Shown here piece by piece: positions 13,333 to 14,055 of a DNA stretch of 14,055 nt. The position numbers were made by a program, and so were the translations under genes. The notes under the pieces are model-generated. The model was not told the DNA's origin. It worked only from the letters and a program-made list of their open reading frames with translations, and did no database searches. Position 1 is the stretch's first letter. Each line of letters opens with the position of its first letter. This stretch comes from an uncultured Eubacteriales bacterium (GTDB taxonomy: Bacteria; Bacillota; Clostridia; Oscillospirales; Oscillospiraceae). The DNA is taken from contig USMI01000036.1 of NCBI GenBank assembly GCA_900555735.1, positions 1 to 14,055 of the forward strand, given 5' to 3'.

Positions 13333-13488
13333 ATCAGTCAATAGAGGCGCGAAAGACAGGGTACGGTCCGACAGCGGAGCGGGCGGCCTGGATGGTCGGA
13401 CGGGAAGGGGTCTTTCGCCGAAAGGAAGCAGTGTGCCCACTCTGCTTTCTTGGCAGCGCCGCGTAAACGGTGTTGCTGTCATGTTGAT
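13333..13488 (+). promoter_or_regulatory. Lysine riboswitch (L box) aptamer
   Basis: The RNA follows the L-box layout in order. P1 is AUCAGU/GUUGAU (13333-13338/13483-13488), and the conserved AGAGGCGC lies at 13343-13350. P2 is GAAAGAC/GUCUUUC (13351-13357/13410-13416), with inner helix GUCCGAC/GUCGGAC (about 13366-13372/13395-13401). Then come the near-invariant UCGCCGAAAGGAAGCAG, a P4 hairpin (AAGCAG/CUGCUU) ending in UUGGC, a P5 hairpin and GCUGUCA. These match the Bacillus lysC leader (AGAGGUGC, CGCCGAAGC, UGGC, GCUGUC). It lies between a strong promoter and a terminator, upstream of a lysine-fermentation gene, so it should sense lysine. The sequence alone does not show whether lysine turns expression on or off. 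Confidence 0.93.
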
Positions 13489-13500
13489 CTTATCGACATG
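13480..13500 (+). promoter_or_regulatory. Hairpin competing with riboswitch P1
   Basis: CAUGUUGAU (13480-13488) and AUCGACAUG (13492-13500) form a 9-bp stem (one GU) with loop CUU. Its left arm contains the 3' strand of P1, so it cannot form together with P1. It ends exactly one base before the terminator stem and does not block it. Confidence 0.75.
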
Positions 13501-13543
13501 GAGCGCTATTGGTCAAAATGCTTGACCGACAGCGCTCTTTTTT
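13501..13543 (+). terminator. Riboswitch-controlled intrinsic terminator
   Basis: GAGCGCT/AGCGCTC (13501-13507/13531-13537) encloses GGTCAA/TTGACC (13511-13516/13522-13527) with loop AATGC, and is followed by six T residues. It lies directly after the lysine riboswitch and about 270 bases before kal. Confidence 0.93.
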
Positions 13544-13587
13544 GTTGGGCATGCGGTCATAAGTCTTATCCGAAAGCTCAGCGGCGT

Positions 13588-13668
13588 CTTTTTCCGCCAT
13601 ACTGTGCAAAAAGCCTCGGAAATACACAAAGTATTCCCTGCGTTTTTTGCTTTGTCTGGCGAAAAAAT
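13588..13668. repeat. Large palindromic element in the kal leader
   Basis: Two stacked arm pairs fold 81 bases into one long stem. The outer arms are CTTTTTCCGCCA (13588-13599) and TGGCGAAAAAAT (13657-13668), with about 10 of 12 paired. The inner arms (13606-13625 and 13631-13650) pair at 17 of 20 positions around loop ACAAA. The tail GGCGAAAAAATACTT (13659-13673) resembles the right arm of hairpin 2 in the two intergenic repeats (GGCAAAAAATACTT). It lies after the terminator, so it is in the 5' leader when kal is expressed. No second promoter or coding frame is evident in 13544-13811. Confidence 0.6.
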
Positions 13669-13811
13669 ACTTGCTGATCTGTTCGGAACACCTTAGACCG
13701 CAAGCCCTTTTTTCTTTATCTGAGATACTGAAAAAAGAGAGTTCCCGGCCAGCTGAATGAGGAGTACGAACAAGACGTAAGAAAAGAATCATTTTGAAGG
13801 AGGAAACATCT

Positions 13812-14055
13812 ATGGAAAAGATCACTTCTATGCTTCGCCTGCGTATGAGTGCGAAGGACGCCCACTACGGCGGTAATCTGGTGGACGGCGCTCACATGGT
13901 GCACCTGTTCGGTGACGTGGCTACCGAGCTGCTGATCGCCTGCGACGGCGACGAGGGCCTGTTCTGTGCCTACGACAACGTGGAGTTTCTGGCTCCCGTG
14001 TACGCCGGCGACTACATCGAGGCCTACGGCGAGATCGAGAAGATCGGCAACACCT
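13812..14055 (+). CDS. kal: 3-aminobutyryl-CoA ammonia-lyase, partial (cut by window end)
   Basis: The first 81 residues of a hot-dog-fold acyl-CoA enzyme. RLRMSAKDAHYGGNLVDGAH and HLFGDVATELLIACDGDEGL, then VEFLAPVYAGDYIEAYGEI, closely match Kal of lysine-fermenting clostridia and fusobacteria. Kal deaminates L-3-aminobutyryl-CoA to crotonyl-CoA, feeding butyrate formation. ATG 13812 has AAGGAGG (13797-13803) at ideal spacing. It is the first gene behind the lysine riboswitch, so the remaining pathway genes (kamA, kamD, kamE, kdd, kce) are likely to follow beyond the window; that is inference. The frame is open at the right edge with no sign of damage. A related MaoC-like dehydratase is possible but less likely given kamB-kamC upstream. 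Confidence 0.88.
   Translation, partial: MEKITSMLRLRMSAKDAHYGGNLVDGAHMVHLFGDVATELLIACDGDEGLFCAYDNVEFLAPVYAGDYIEAYGEIEKIGNT

Overview
The window looks like chromosomal DNA from a GC-rich, spore-forming, anaerobic member of the Firmicutes (class Clostridia). Four things point there: a glmS ribozyme, a T-box leader on leuS, a SpoIID-like sporulation protein, and lysine-fermentation genes under a lysine riboswitch. The combination of high GC and lysine fermentation suggests the Oscillospiraceae (Intestinimonas, Flavonifractor or Oscillibacter relatives). That placement is inference; no marker here fixes the genus.

Layout. 1-97: two hairpins, one a probable terminator. 98-1933 (-): glmS, with a glmS ribozyme in its leader (about 1960-2145). 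2307-3367 (+): an overlapping pair of membrane-associated genes, DUF421 (YetF-like) and DUF4363. 3383-3539: copy A of a multi-hairpin intergenic repeat. 3550-4005 (-): nrdR. 4283-4666 (+): a MazF/EndoA-type RNase with no adjacent antitoxin. 4869-5339 (+): a flavodoxin. 7125-5382 (-): a two-gene probable sporulation operon (a small beta-sandwich-like protein, then a SpoIID domain fused to three peptidoglycan-binding domains) behind a SigK-like promoter. 7216-10076 (+): leuS with a T-box leader. 10157-10487 (+): rpsU as its own transcription unit. 10593-12982 (+): kamB-kamC, the predicted reactivase of lysine 5,6-aminomutase. 12999-13186: copy B of the repeat. 13282-13543: a strong promoter, lysine riboswitch and terminator. 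13588-13668: a large palindromic element. 13812 to the edge: kal, cut by the window end.

The most informative part is the right end. KamB and KamC are thought to keep the B12-dependent lysine 5,6-aminomutase active, and Kal removes ammonia from 3-aminobutyryl-CoA late in the same lysine-to-butyrate/acetate pathway. The riboswitch lies between the reactivase genes and kal, so lysine itself probably gates the catabolic operon that continues past the window. Three of the transcription units are controlled by cis-acting RNA: glucosamine-6-phosphate (ribozyme), tRNA-Leu charging (T-box) and lysine (riboswitch).

The least explained part is the pair of intergenic repeats at 3383-3539 and 12999-13186. 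They share three hairpins in the same order, and the stems differ by compensatory changes, which implies that the folded structure is what is conserved.
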